A model generated the notes under the pieces. The model searched no databases, was not told where the DNA came from, and saw nothing but the letters and a program-made list of their open reading frames with translations. A stretch of 64,000 nucleotides of DNA. It comes from Gammaproteobacteria bacterium (lineage in GTDB: Bacteria > Pseudomonadota > Gammaproteobacteria > JACKNK01). The DNA lies in NCBI GenBank assembly GCA_024234955.1, contig JACKNK010000001.1:124001-188000 (forward strand). The letters run 5' to 3'. Of the stretch, positions 1 to 9,014 are shown one piece after another. A program made the position numbers and the translations under genes. Positions within the stretch are counted from its first letter, which is position 1. Each line of letters begins with the position of its first letter.

Positions 1-65
1 TTCACCATCGCCCGGTTCATCATGAAGGCGACGGCTTCCTGAACTGCTGCGTCACCAACCGGTGA
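1..65 (+). CDS. 3' end of an unidentified gene upstream of ccoI
   Basis: A frame open from the window edge ends at a TGA (63-65) that overlaps the GTG start of the ccoI-like gene in a GTGA arrangement typical of translational coupling. Only 20 codons are visible and they end in -CCVTNR, which I do not recognise. In cbb3 oxidase clusters the gene before ccoI is usually ccoH/fixH, so that is the contextual guess, not a sequence-based one. A competing frame closes at 40-42. Confidence 0.3.
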   Translation, partial: HHRPVHHEGDGFLNCCVTNR

Positions 66-2542
66 GCATTCACAAGGCTCCGTGCTTCCACTGCGGCCTC
101 CCGGTCCCTGCTGAGGAACACGCGCATCTCGAAGTCCTTGGTGAAGAGCGACATTTTTGTTGTCACGGCTGTTACGCCGTGTGCAAGACCATTGTCGATC
201 AGGGGCTGACCGACTATTACCGCCATCGGGATAGCAAGGCGCGTCGTGCCGAGCGCGAACAAGTCCCCGAGGTGCTGCGCAAACTGCGCCTCTACGACAA
301 TCCGGACATCCAGCGCAGCTTCGTGCGCAACGCTGGTGCGCACCGTTCTGCCAGCCTGATTCTCGAAGACATCCGTTGCGCGGCCTGCCTGTGGCTCAAC
401 GAGCAGCATTTGCGTGGGCTCGATGGTGTGGTCGATGTCGATATCGATTACGCCAGCCAACGTGCCCGGGTGACCTGGGACCCGGAGCAGATCCAGCTTT
501 CCGACATTCTCGAAGCGATCGCCGCGATCGGCTATGTCGCGTATCCCTACGATGCGTCCCACCGTGAACAGTTGCTGAAGGACCAGAAGCGGCGCAGTGC
601 AGAACGTCTGATCTTCGCGGGCCTGATCGGCATGCCGGTGATGGAATTCGCGTTGGCCACCTATCTGTTCCCGGCGATGTTTGCGAACACCCCTGTGGGC
701 CTGGAGCTGTGGCAGGTGATTGGTCGGTGGACCAGTCTGCTCGCGGTGATCGCCTTGCTGGTCTACCCGGCACAGGATTTCTTCGTCGGCGCCTGGCGCG
801 ACATAAAGAGCCGACGTCTGGGCATGGATGTGCCGATCGTGCTGGGTATTGTCACGGCGCTGATCGGCAGTGTGGTCGCGACGATCCAGAAAGCCGGCGA
901 GGTCTACTACGACTCGATCGCGATGTTCATCTTCTTCCTGCTGATCGCCCGATATGTCGAGATGCGGGGGCGCATCAGCGCGGCGGATGCGCTGGATCGG
1001 CTCGCACGTGTGGTTCCGGAGACGGCGCGGCGGATCGACGCCCAGGGCGTCGAGAGCGAAGTCACGCTGTTCGAGATTCGGCCCGGCGACCGGGTTGCGG
1101 TGCAGGCTGGCGAGAACGTGCCGGTCGATGGCAGATTGCTGGAAGGGGAGAGCGCGTTCGACGAATCGCTGCTCACCGGCGAATCGCTGCCGGTACATAA
1201 ACGTCCGGGCGATGAGTTGATCGGCGGTTCCGGAAATCGGGAACAGCGCGTGATCATGGAGGTGCTGCGCCCCACCGAGACCTCCGCCGCCAACATGCTG
1301 CGCGATCTGCTGGAACAAGGCATGAAGGCGCGCCCGGCTTATGCCCAGCTTGCGGATCGGGCGGCGACATGGTTCGTCGGCATCGTGCTCACCATCGCTG
1401 CAATCACCGCCGGCGTCTGGTCCTGGATCGATCCGGCGCAGGCACTGCACAACACCGTTGCGGTGTTGATCGTGACCTGTCCCTGTGCCCTGGCGCTGGC
1501 CACCCCGGTGGCGATCGCCATCGGTGCCGGACGCTTTGCCAAGGACGGTATCCTGCCCTTGAAGATGGCGGGTATTGAGGCCTTCGCGCAGGCACAGGTG
1601 ATGGTGTTCGACAAGACCGGAACCTTGACGCGCGGTACTCCGGCGTTGAACGAGACCCAGTTCTTTGGCGCTTTTTCCGAGCCGGAACTGTTGCATATCG
1701 CCGCCGATCTGGAACGGGCCAATTCGCACCATCCGGTTGCGCGGGCCTTGGTAGGAGCGGCTTCCGCCGCGCTGGATGTGTCCCGAAAGCCGATCGCGTC
1801 TGAGGCCGCTGCGACGCTGAGGCATGTCCCTGGTCGGGGTGTCGAGGGTGCGATCGGAGGAGCCATCTGGCGGGTTGGCGCGATCGATTTTGTCTGTGAA
1901 GCGCCTTCCGGTACGCAGAACGCCCGGATTGCGGCGCTGAGGCAGAGCAGCGGCTTGGTCATCGGTATCGGTCGCGACGGCGTGCTCGAAGGCGTATTTG
2001 CGTTCGACGATGTCCTGCGCTCGGGGGCGGCCGAATTGATGTCGGACTTGCGTGGCGGCGGCTTGAGCGAGTTTGCGGTCCTCAGTGGGGATCATCCCGC
2101 CAATGTCACCCGAATCGCCAAGGCTGTGGGGATCGATCAGGCTTACGGGGCGATGACCTCGGCGGACAAACTGTCCTGGATTCAGGCGCGCCAGTCCGAG
2201 GGCAAGCGCGTAATCATGATCGGGGACGGTATCAACGATGCGCCCACCCTGGCCGCAGCCGATGCGTCGCTCTCATTCAGTGGCGCTACCGAGGTGGCTC
2301 AGGCACATTCCGATTTTCTGATCCTTGGTGAAGACTTGAAGGCCATTCCTCAAGTACGTCGTCTGGCCTTGCGGACACGTCGCACCGTGATGCAGAACCT
2401 GATGTGGGCCGCCGGTTACAACCTGTTGGCGGTTCCCGCTGCGGCGCTCGGCTTCATCCCGCCCTGGGGTGCGGCGATCGGCATGTCCTTGTCGTCGCTG
2501 CTGGTCGTGATGAATGCCCTTCGCCTGAAGCGGGAAAGATGA
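62..2542 (+). CDS. ccoI: Copper-translocating P1B-type ATPase, CcoI/FixI type
   Basis: Membrane pump that moves copper ions out of the cytoplasm. CcoI/FixI members are needed for assembly of cbb3-type cytochrome c oxidase. The N-terminus carries the Cys-rich motif typical of this subgroup (CFHCG, then FCCHGC). A heavy-metal-associated domain follows with CAAC at residues 106-109. The P-type core is complete: TGES actuator loop, transmembrane CPC at 473-475, phosphorylation motif DKTGT with Asp517, and the hinge GDGIND from 721. At 826 residues it has the expected length. GTG start overlaps the preceding stop by 4 bases. No ccoS follows; the next gene is on the other strand, so the oxidase cluster ends here. 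A generic CopA is less likely because of the N-terminal Cys/His motif. Confidence 0.9.
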   Translation: MSIHKAPCFHCGLPVPAEEHAHLEVLGEERHFCCHGCYAVCKTIVDQGLTDYYRHRDSKARRAEREQVPEVLRKLRLYDNPDIQRSFVRNAGAHRSASLILEDIRCAACLWLNEQHLRGLDGVVDVDIDYASQRARVTWDPEQIQLSDILEAIAAIGYVAYPYDASHREQLLKDQKRRSAERLIFAGLIGMPVMEFALATYLFPAMFANTPVGLELWQVIGRWTSLLAVIALLVYPAQDFFVGAWRDIKSRRLGMDVPIVLGIVTALIGSVVATIQKAGEVYYDSIAMFIFFLLIARYVEMRGRISAADALDRLARVVPETARRIDAQGVESEVTLFEIRPGDRVAVQAGENVPVDGRLLEGESAFDESLLTGESLPVHKRPGDELIGGSGNREQRVIMEVLRPTETSAANMLRDLLEQGMKARPAYAQLADRAATWFVGIVLTIAAITAGVWSWIDPAQALHNTVAVLIVTCPCALALATPVAIAIGAGRFAKDGILPLKMAGIEAFAQAQVMVFDKTGTLTRGTPALNETQFFGAFSEPELLHIAADLERANSHHPVARALVGAASAALDVSRKPIASEAAATLRHVPGRGVEGAIGGAIWRVGAIDFVCEAPSGTQNARIAALRQSSGLVIGIGRDGVLEGVFAFDDVLRSGAAELMSDLRGGGLSEFAVLSGDHPANVTRIAKAVGIDQAYGAMTSADKLSWIQARQSEGKRVIMIGDGINDAPTLAAADASLSFSGATEVAQAHSDFLILGEDLKAIPQVRRLALRTRRTVMQNLMWAAGYNLLAVPAAALGFIPPWGAAIGMSLSSLLVVMNALRLKRER

Positions 2543-2546
2543 TTCC

Positions 2547-3371
2547 CTACCGCTTGAGAAGGTCTCGCAGGAGGTAGTCGGGGATCGCGCTTTTGTCGTC
2601 TGGCGTCCAGTCCCGCGCTCCGATCAGGGCCGAGGCGATTCCGAAACGATTGGCGCCGAGGATGTCGGTGCTCGGGGTGTCGCCGATCATGACGAGATTA
2701 TCGGTGCCGCAGCGCATGCGACCGGCGGCGAAAATCGGCGCGTATGGCTTGCCGAGATACGCGAACTTCGGTGCGGCATTGCCATAGCGTTCATCCAGGG
2801 CGCGTTCCAGCAGCCCGGCGATGGACCCGGCGGTGAAGCCAAATTCGCTGTCCGTGGTCGGGTAGATCAGATCCGGGTTGCAGCAGATCAGATGGGTCGG
2901 TTCAGCGCATTCGTGGCGCTGAATGATGCGATTCAACGCCGCGTCCAATGTCTCCAGGAAGGGAAATCCGCACTGATCGGTGATCAGAAACACCTCGGCC
3001 TCCGCCGCGGTGACGATCATCGCGCCGCCGTCGATCGCAAATTGCTGGGAGGCAACGGTGCCGATGACATGGGTTCGGGCCCCGGCCAAGCCGTGCTTCC
3101 GGAAATGTTCTGCGACCAAGGCGCCGGAGCTGATGATGCGCTCGCCGGGTATCGCAAGGCCGAGACCCTGGAAGAAGTCTGCCAATTCCCCGCTGCCGCG
3201 ACTGGCTGCGTTGGTGAGGATCGCGTACGGGATGTGGCGATCGTTCAGGTGCTGAATATATTCACCGGCACCGGGCAAGACGCCGGCACGGTTCACCAGT
3301 ACGCCGTAGGCGTCAAGAAGGATGCCGGCGTGCCGTTCCGGGAGCTGGTAGGCGTTGAGTGGTTCTGGCAT
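2547..3371 (-). CDS. HAD-superfamily hydrolase, subfamily IIA (NagD/TIGR01459-like)
   Basis: Predicted cytosolic phosphatase of the HAD superfamily, 274 residues. Motif I reads DAYGVLV, replacing the usual DxDGV/T with DAYGV as in the TIGR01459 group. Motif II is TNAASR, the motif III Lys lies in LGKPYAP, and motif IV is MIGDTPSTDILGA. The order and spacing match subfamily IIA enzymes with a C2 cap (NagD, p-nitrophenyl phosphatase). The substrate cannot be read from sequence. It lies downstream of hom on the same strand, with a terminator-like hairpin in between, so it may be expressed partly by read-through. The stop is only 4 bases from the convergent ccoI stop. Confidence 0.85.
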   Translation of the reverse strand: MPEPLNAYQLPERHAGILLDAYGVLVNRAGVLPGAGEYIQHLNDRHIPYAILTNAASRGSGELADFFQGLGLAIPGERIISSGALVAEHFRKHGLAGARTHVIGTVASQQFAIDGGAMIVTAAEAEVFLITDQCGFPFLETLDAALNRIIQRHECAEPTHLICCNPDLIYPTTDSEFGFTAGSIAGLLERALDERYGNAAPKFAYLGKPYAPIFAAGRMRCGTDNLVMIGDTPSTDILGANRFGIASALIGARDWTPDDKSAIPDYLLRDLLKR

Positions 3372-3407
3372 GACGAAGTGTCTGCCGGGAGGGATGACGA
3401 GCGGACG

Positions 3408-3438
3408 AAACGCCGGGAGTGGGGAGCTCCCGGCGTTT
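3408..3438 (-). terminator. Rho-independent-like terminator after hom
   Basis: A perfect 12-bp stem (arms 3408-3419 and 3427-3438, AAACGCCGGGAG paired with its complement) around a 7-base loop. It sits a few bases past the hom stop. The T run after the stem on the minus strand is only three bases, so termination may be partial. Confidence 0.65.
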
Positions 3439-3445
3439 GCACGGA

Positions 3446-4765
3446 TCAGGCGTCGAGGTGCTCGACGCGCAGACGGGTGATGGAGCCGTTGATGGTACTC
3501 AGGGCCTCGATCTTGGCGATGGCGTCGTTCATCTGCGCCTCGCGGACCTTGTGGGTAAGGATGACCAGGGGCACGTCCGGAACATCGACGGGCGATTCCT
3601 TCTGGATGAAGGCTTCGATGGAAATCTGCGCGTCGCCGAGGATGCGGGTGATGTCAGCAAGCACGCCGGGCTTGTCGGCGGCGCTCATGCGCAGGTAGTA
3701 GGCCGTGGTGACTTCTTCCATCGGCAGGATGGACAGGTCCTGACTCATCGCATCGGGCTGGAAGGCGAGGTGCGGCACGCGGTTGTTCGGGTCCGTGGTC
3801 AAGGTGCGGGCGACATCGATGATATCGGCGACCACCGCCGAGGCGGTCGGTTCGGCACCGGCACCCGCGCCGTAGTAAAGGGTCGGGCCGACGGCGTCGC
3901 CCTTGACCAGGACCGCGTTCATGACGCCATCGACATTGGCGATCAGGCGACGATGCGGGATCAAGGTCGGGTGGACGCGCAGTTCGATGCCATTGCCGGT
4001 ACGCCGGGTCACCCCGAGGTGCTTGATCCGGTAACCGAGTTCTTCCGCGTAATTGACGTCTTCCCGGGTGATCTTGCTGATGCCTTCGGTGAAGCAGGCG
4101 TCGAACTGGAGTTCGATGCCGAATGCGATCGAGGCAAGGATGGTGAGCTTGTGCGCGGCGTCGATGCCTTCCACGTCGAAGGTCGGATCGGCCTCGGCAT
4201 AACCCAGCGCCTGGGCTTCGGCGAGCACATCCGCGAAGTCGCGCCCCTTGTCGCGCATTTCGGTGAGGATGAAGTTGCCGGTGCCGTTGATGATGCCGGC
4301 GATCCATTCGATGCGATTCGCGGCCAGACCTTCGCGCACCGCCTTGATGATCGGGATGCCACCGGCGACGGCGGCTTCGAAGGCAACCATCACGCCCTTG
4401 GCTTGCGCAGCGGCGAAGATCTCGTTGCCGTGCTTGGCGATCAGCGCCTTGTTGGCGGTGACCACATGCTTGCCGTTCTCGATGGCCTTGAGCACCAATT
4501 CCCGGGCCGGGGAATAGCCGCCGATCAGTTCGACGACGATGGCGACATCGGGGTCGTTGACGACTTCCCAGGCATCGGCGGTGATCTTTGCGTTCTCGGT
4601 GCCTGCGGGCAGATTGGCGGGGTCGATACCCAGGCCGGCTGCATGGGTGACATGGATCGCGCTGCCAGCGCGTCGGCTGATCTCATCGGCATTGCGCGAA
4701 AGCACCAGGGCGGTGCCGCCACCGACGGTGCCGAGTCCGAGAAGGCCTACGTTGACCGGGTTCAT
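3446..4765 (-). CDS. hom: Homoserine dehydrogenase
   Basis: Reduces aspartate semialdehyde to homoserine with NAD(P)H, the branch point to threonine and methionine. The 439-residue protein opens with a Rossmann fold (GLLGLGTVGGG, residues 7-17), followed by the family's NGTGNFIL segment in the catalytic domain and a C-terminal ACT domain from about residue 355 (KPGVLADITRIL). The ACT domain is where threonine feedback normally acts. It is monofunctional, with no aspartokinase part. It follows alaC by 70 bases on the same strand, an arrangement common in proteobacteria and probably co-transcribed from the alaC promoter. thrC, often next, is missing here. Confidence 0.96.
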   Translation of the reverse strand: MNPVNVGLLGLGTVGGGTALVLSRNADEISRRAGSAIHVTHAAGLGIDPANLPAGTENAKITADAWEVVNDPDVAIVVELIGGYSPARELVLKAIENGKHVVTANKALIAKHGNEIFAAAQAKGVMVAFEAAVAGGIPIIKAVREGLAANRIEWIAGIINGTGNFILTEMRDKGRDFADVLAEAQALGYAEADPTFDVEGIDAAHKLTILASIAFGIELQFDACFTEGISKITREDVNYAEELGYRIKHLGVTRRTGNGIELRVHPTLIPHRRLIANVDGVMNAVLVKGDAVGPTLYYGAGAGAEPTASAVVADIIDVARTLTTDPNNRVPHLAFQPDAMSQDLSILPMEEVTTAYYLRMSAADKPGVLADITRILGDAQISIEAFIQKESPVDVPDVPLVILTHKVREAQMNDAIAKIEALSTINGSITRLRVEHLDA

Positions 4766-4835
4766 ATACAGGTTCCTGAATGTTGCGTTCGCCGCGCGCT
4801 GCGGGGCGGAATGTTCGAATGTTGGTTGGCCGGGC

Positions 4836-6023
4836 TCAGACCGCGAAGTCCTTGCGGAACATGTTACGGATGCCCTGGATCGCCTGACGGCTGCGGTGCT
4901 CGTTCTCGATCAGGCTGATGCGTACATGATTGTCGCCATACGAGCCGAAGCCGATGCCCGGCGAGACCGCGACCTTGGCTTCCCGGAGCAGCTTCTTGGA
5001 GAACTCCAGGGAACCGAGATGCTGGTATTGCTCGGGAATTTGCGCCCACACGAACATGGTGGCCTTGGGCGGGGTGATGTCCCAGCCGGCGTTGTTGAGT
5101 CCGGGGACCAGCACATCGCGGCGGTTCTGGTACATCTGACGGATTTCCTCGACGCAGGCCTGATCCGATTCCAGGGCGTGAATCGCTGCCACCTGAATGG
5201 GCGTGAACATGCCGTAGTCGAGATAGGACTTCATGCGTCCCAGCGCACTGACCAGGGTCTGGTTGCCGACCATGAAGCCGACGCGCCAGCCGGGCATGTT
5301 GTAAGTCTTGGACATCGAGTAGAACTCCACGGCGATGTCCTTTGCGCCGGGAACCTGCAGGATCGACGGCGCCTTGTAACCGTCGAACACGATCTCGGCG
5401 TAGGCGATGTCCTGGATGATCCAGATGCCATGTTCGCGGCAGATGTCGACGACCTTTTCAAAGAAGTCGAGCTCGACGCACTGGGTGGTCGGGTTGCCGG
5501 GGAAGTTCAGCACCAGGAACTTCGGTTTCGGCCAGGAATCTCGGATCGCCTTCTGCAGTTCCTCAAGGAAATCCACGTCCTCGGACAGGGGCACATGGCG
5601 TACGTCGGCACCCGCGATGATGAAGCCGTAGGGATGGATCGGATACGCCGGGTTCGGCACCAGCACGGTGTCGCCGGGGCCGCAGACGGCCAGCGCCAGA
5701 TGCGCCAGACCTTCCTTGGAACCGATGGTCATGATGGCCTCGGTTTCCGGGTCCAGATCGACATCGAATTTGGTCTTGTACCAATGGCAGATCGCACGGC
5801 GCAGCCGTGGAATGCCGTTGGATTTGGAATAGCGGTGTACGTCCTTGCGCTGAGCCGCTTCGGTCAGCTTGTCGATGATGTGCTGTGGTGCCGGCTGGTC
5901 GGGGTTGCCCATGCCCAGATCGATGATGTCTTCATTGAGTGCGCGCGCCTTGTCCTTGAGTTTGTTGACCTCAGCGAATACGTACGGCGGCAAGCGTTTG
6001 ATACGCGGAAAATCCTCGATCAA
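4836..6023 (-). CDS. alaC: Alanine transaminase AlaC-type, PLP fold type I
   Basis: Class I/II aminotransferase converting pyruvate and glutamate to alanine and 2-oxoglutarate. It shares the AlaC signature start (RIKRLPPYVF), GMGNPD near residue 38, NFPGNPTT near 173, and SMSKTYN with the PLP-binding Lys239. I place the start at the TTG at 6021-6023, giving 395 residues. It is preceded by CTGGAGAG at good spacing, and the N-terminus then aligns with AlaC. An in-frame ATG at 6125 would add 34 unrelated residues and lies inside the -35 box of the promoter proposed at 6097-6125. hom follows 70 bases later. Confidence 0.92.
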   Translation of the reverse strand: MIEDFPRIKRLPPYVFAEVNKLKDKARALNEDIIDLGMGNPDQPAPQHIIDKLTEAAQRKDVHRYSKSNGIPRLRRAICHWYKTKFDVDLDPETEAIMTIGSKEGLAHLALAVCGPGDTVLVPNPAYPIHPYGFIIAGADVRHVPLSEDVDFLEELQKAIRDSWPKPKFLVLNFPGNPTTQCVELDFFEKVVDICREHGIWIIQDIAYAEIVFDGYKAPSILQVPGAKDIAVEFYSMSKTYNMPGWRVGFMVGNQTLVSALGRMKSYLDYGMFTPIQVAAIHALESDQACVEEIRQMYQNRRDVLVPGLNNAGWDITPPKATMFVWAQIPEQYQHLGSLEFSKKLLREAKVAVSPGIGFGSYGDNHVRISLIENEHRSRQAIQGIRNMFRKDFAV

Positions 6024-6096
6024 GGGGCTCTCCAGAAATGTGTCGAAAAACGGGGCAGGGAGGCAGGACAGAAAACGGCCTGACACAAGGCGTGGG

Positions 6097-6125
6097 ACGA
6101 TACGCAAGGCATGGTTTAGCGTCAA
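6097..6125 (-). promoter_or_regulatory. Sigma-70-like promoter of alaC-hom
   Basis: Read on the minus strand: TTGACG (6125-6120), a 17-base spacer, then TATCGT (6102-6097). Transcription would begin near 6090 and leave a leader of about 67 bases before the TTG start of alaC. No other start upstream would be transcribed. Confidence 0.55.
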
Positions 6126-6282
6126 TTGACCAAGCTGCCGGACTCGCTCAGAGGTCAGGTTGAATCGGTCTTTGAGTCGATTTGTTTTGGTGATCGAAAG
6201 CGCGTGTTGTTTTTGTTTTCCAAATCGATGCCATCACCCTATAAGCGCCGGTTTTCGTTGACCTTCCGGGGTCTGGGCGCAC

Positions 6283-6954
6283 ATGAACACGATTCTCCCG
6301 GTCATCCTCGATGACACACCTGACCACACCCTGAATGCGGGCCGCTCGGAACGGTTCATCGATGCGCTCGCCGACGTCGGCTGGTGTGTGGTGGATGATT
6401 TCATCACCCCGATCCGCGTTGCCGAGCTACGCGCCAACCTGCTCGCAAGCTGGGAAGAGGGCGAATTCCGTCCAGCGGGGGTCGGGCGTGGCGAGAAATG
6501 GGAGCTGAAACCGGAAGTCCGAACGGACCGGGTGTGTTGGTTGGACCCCAATCAGGCGACGCCACCGGTTCGCTTCTATCTGGAACTCATGGAGCGGTTG
6601 CGTAACGACGTGAACCGGAACCTGTTCCTCGGACTTGTCGAGTTCGAAGCGCATATGGCGGTATATCCACCCGGCACGTATTACCGCAAACACCTGGATC
6701 AGTTCATCGGAGTCGGCACGCGCACCCTCAGCGCGATCCTGTATCTCAATGAGAACTGGCAACCCGAAGACGGCGGCCAGTTGCGGATATATACCGATGA
6801 AACCGACGAGAATCGCTATCAGGAGATCACGCCGATCGGCGGTCGTCTGGTGTTGTTCCTCAGCGCCCGTTTTCTGCACGAAGTCATGCCGGCACGCCGT
6901 GAACGTCTGGGTGTGACCGGCTGGTTCCGAACCAGGGATATGAAACATGTCTGA
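6283..6954 (+). CDS. 2-oxoglutarate/Fe(II)-dependent dioxygenase, prolyl-hydroxylase-like
   Basis: Non-haem iron dioxygenase of the prolyl 4-hydroxylase/SM-20 group, 223 residues, cytosolic. The iron triad is visible as His137-x-Asp139 in YYRKHLDQF and His199 in FLHEVMP. Arg208 in the following RRERLG segment is the expected 2-oxoglutarate anchor, and the terminal TGWFR motif is typical. Relatives hydroxylate protein substrates (bacterial PPHD acts on EF-Tu; eukaryotic relatives act on ribosomal protein S12 or HIF), so a protein target is plausible but not shown. Its 3' end overlaps the next gene by 8 bases, implying coupled translation with the methyltransferase. A possible -10 (TATAAG, 6240-6245) lies upstream but I see no good -35. 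Confidence 0.85.
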   Translation: MNTILPVILDDTPDHTLNAGRSERFIDALADVGWCVVDDFITPIRVAELRANLLASWEEGEFRPAGVGRGEKWELKPEVRTDRVCWLDPNQATPPVRFYLELMERLRNDVNRNLFLGLVEFEAHMAVYPPGTYYRKHLDQFIGVGTRTLSAILYLNENWQPEDGGQLRIYTDETDENRYQEITPIGGRLVLFLSARFLHEVMPARRERLGVTGWFRTRDMKHV

Positions 6955-8524
6955 GTCCGATAGAACCCGCGACAGCTACGACCGCATTCCCTATGAATCG
7001 ACGCCATTCGCCGACACCCATCCCGGTCATCTGGCTTGTCTTGCCCGCTTGTATGGCATACCCGCAATCGACCCCTCCCATTGCCGGGTGCTGGAGCTGG
7101 GCTGCGCCAGCGGCGGAAACCTGATCCCGATGGCGGCGCGGCTGCCCGGCAGCCGTTTTCTGGGAATCGAGCTTTCCGGGGAACAGGCACGCGCCGGCGC
7201 AGAGCGGGTCGCCGCGCTGGGCCTGGAGAATTGCGAGATCCGCGCTGGCGACCTGATGGATATGCAGGATACCGGCGAGCGTTTCGACTACATCATCGCG
7301 CATGGGGTCTATTCCTGGGCGCCGCCAGCGGTGCGGGAACGGATACTTGAACTGGCCGCCGGACTGCTTTCGGAACGCGGCATCGCCTACATCAGCTACA
7401 ACAGCCTCCCGGGTTGGCGGATGCGCGGCATGTTGCGCGATATGTTGCTGTATCGGGTGCGTGGGATCGACGCCCCGACGGAACGGCTCGCGGTGGCGCG
7501 GCACTACCTGGATTTTCTCGATTCTGCGCTGGGTGACATCGATGCGAGCAACGCCGAATACCTGCGTTACGAGATCAGCCGCATCCGGGACGCGCACCCG
7601 AGCTACCTGTTTCACGAATACCTGGAAACTTATAACGAGCCGGTGCTGTTCCGCGATTTCGTCAACGCGGCAGTCGGGAAGGGGCTGGGTTACGTCTGCG
7701 ATATCGAACTGCGCATGCAGTTCCCGTCCTTCCTGGGCGATCACATCGACAACTTGCTTGCGCAGATCGACGATCCCATCGAGCAATGGCAACAAATCGA
7801 CTTTCTGGTCAATCGCAATTTCCATCAAAGCCTGCTTTGTCACGCCGGCGCGAGCCCGGCGCGCATGCCGGATCTCGAACGGATGCGCGAATTCAGCTGG
7901 TTTGCGGACCTCAGACCGCCGCGCAAGCTCGATTTGCGCCGCGTCAAGGGACAGACCTTCACCGTCATCGACGGCCAGGGGCACGATGTTTTTCACCCGC
8001 TCACCAAGGCCGCACTCGCCCTGATAACCGAGGCCTATCCCAACCCCGTGCCGTATCCCGAAATGGTCGCCGCCGCCGCCAATCTCGTGCGAGGGCAGGG
8101 TGCTGCCCAGTTTGCCCGGGACGAAGATGAATTGCTGGGTGAACTGTTCAGCCTGTACGCCTTGGGCATCGTCCACGCCCGCCCTGTGGAAATGACCGAT
8201 CGAATGGATGTCGCCGCCTTCCGGGTCGATCCGGTTAGCGCACAGTGCGCCCGCCTTGGCGATGGCCATATTCCCGGACGGCATCACGGCAGTGTCGGCC
8301 TGGACCGATTCTCACGTCGTCTGACGGTGCTTCTGGACGGTACCCATGACCGCGATGCCTTGATCGAAACGTTGCTCGTGGACCTTCGTGAAGGCCGTGA
8401 GCTCAACGGCCTGCTTGGCGCTGATACGCCGACGGAAGCCGCCAGAAAGCAGGTCGAACGGAACATGGACCGTCTGCTGCAACTGTTCCGAAGACAAGGA
8501 TTGCTGCGCCCTGCGGAGATATAA
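6947..8524 (+). CDS. SAM methyltransferase with methyltransferase-regulatory domain (PF10119-like)
   Basis: 525 residues. An N-terminal class I Rossmann methyltransferase carries motif I LELGCASGG near residue 46 and the acidic end of beta-2 in FLGIELS. A central region after about residue 215 (DAHPSYLFHEYLE...) resembles the 'methyltransferase regulatory domain' family, followed by a C-terminal winged-helix-like part. Rickettsial protein-lysine methyltransferases that act on OmpB share this architecture, so a protein or large-molecule substrate is more likely than a metabolite. The ATG lies inside the end of the dioxygenase gene (8-base overlap). Assignment to the family is firm; substrate unknown. 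No terminator is evident after it. Confidence 0.82.
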   Translation: MSESDRTRDSYDRIPYESTPFADTHPGHLACLARLYGIPAIDPSHCRVLELGCASGGNLIPMAARLPGSRFLGIELSGEQARAGAERVAALGLENCEIRAGDLMDMQDTGERFDYIIAHGVYSWAPPAVRERILELAAGLLSERGIAYISYNSLPGWRMRGMLRDMLLYRVRGIDAPTERLAVARHYLDFLDSALGDIDASNAEYLRYEISRIRDAHPSYLFHEYLETYNEPVLFRDFVNAAVGKGLGYVCDIELRMQFPSFLGDHIDNLLAQIDDPIEQWQQIDFLVNRNFHQSLLCHAGASPARMPDLERMREFSWFADLRPPRKLDLRRVKGQTFTVIDGQGHDVFHPLTKAALALITEAYPNPVPYPEMVAAAANLVRGQGAAQFARDEDELLGELFSLYALGIVHARPVEMTDRMDVAAFRVDPVSAQCARLGDGHIPGRHHGSVGLDRFSRRLTVLLDGTHDRDALIETLLVDLREGRELNGLLGADTPTEAARKQVERNMDRLLQLFRRQGLLRPAEI

Positions 8525-9014
8525 AGGCCAAGTGATTGGGGAGATAGCAAAAATCCAGAAAGCTGCGACGTTGGATATCGGATATTTGACGCAATGTCAT
8601 GTTTCACCGACATCGCGCGCTGCGTAGGCAAAGAACGCCAATTCAACATGATTGCTGACAAGGCATGTTCAATGCCGGAAGCGAGAAATGAACATGCTCA
8701 ATGATTTTATCGGCTGTTCCGTCAGTTCATTCAGTATCAAAGGTGCGCGGTATTCGTCATTTAGTTAGGGTTTCTTGGTTTTAAGTCCGAACCGCGACTG
8801 GGACGTTTTCATACATATGCCTCCTTGGGTTGCGGTAACCGTGTTTTTTCGGGGGCGGGTAGGTAAGCGCGACAGCCAGATTTGCGGTGGAAAAGCTGGC
8901 CGTGTTGCCAGTCGCCGTTGAATGCTGTCAGGAGTCGCAGTTACTTGGGAATTCCTGACGCTTTACAAGTGGTGGCAGACGGTGCGCGCTGGATAACGGC
9001 GCACTAGGTAACCT
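8525..9014. other. Intergenic gap of 490 bases, no gene found
   Basis: This stretch between the methyltransferase and the end of aat is AT-richer than its surroundings and I find no convincing coding frame, tRNA or terminator with a U tract. It does hold the 9-bp inverted repeat listed separately. It could be decayed sequence or harbour a small RNA. Confidence 0.5.
8663..8697. repeat. 9-bp perfect inverted repeat in the gap
   Basis: Arms GCATGTTCA (8663-8671) and TGAACATGC (8689-8697) are exact complements separated by 17 bases. It could form an RNA hairpin or bind a dimeric protein; there is no adjacent T run. Confidence 0.4.

Noticed and set aside
20..2095. A 691-codon open frame antisense to ccoI
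   Set aside because: High-GC genes commonly leave long open antisense frames. The protein is rich in Arg, His and Gln, has no domain pattern, and the forward frame is a complete P-type ATPase.
3419..4918. A 499-codon open frame antisense to hom
   Set aside because: It mirrors the hom gene and runs across the hom-alaC gap; no recognisable motif.
8820..8865. Terminator after the methyltransferase (short stem before six T residues)
   Set aside because: The stem is only four base pairs and lies about 300 bases past the stop codon.
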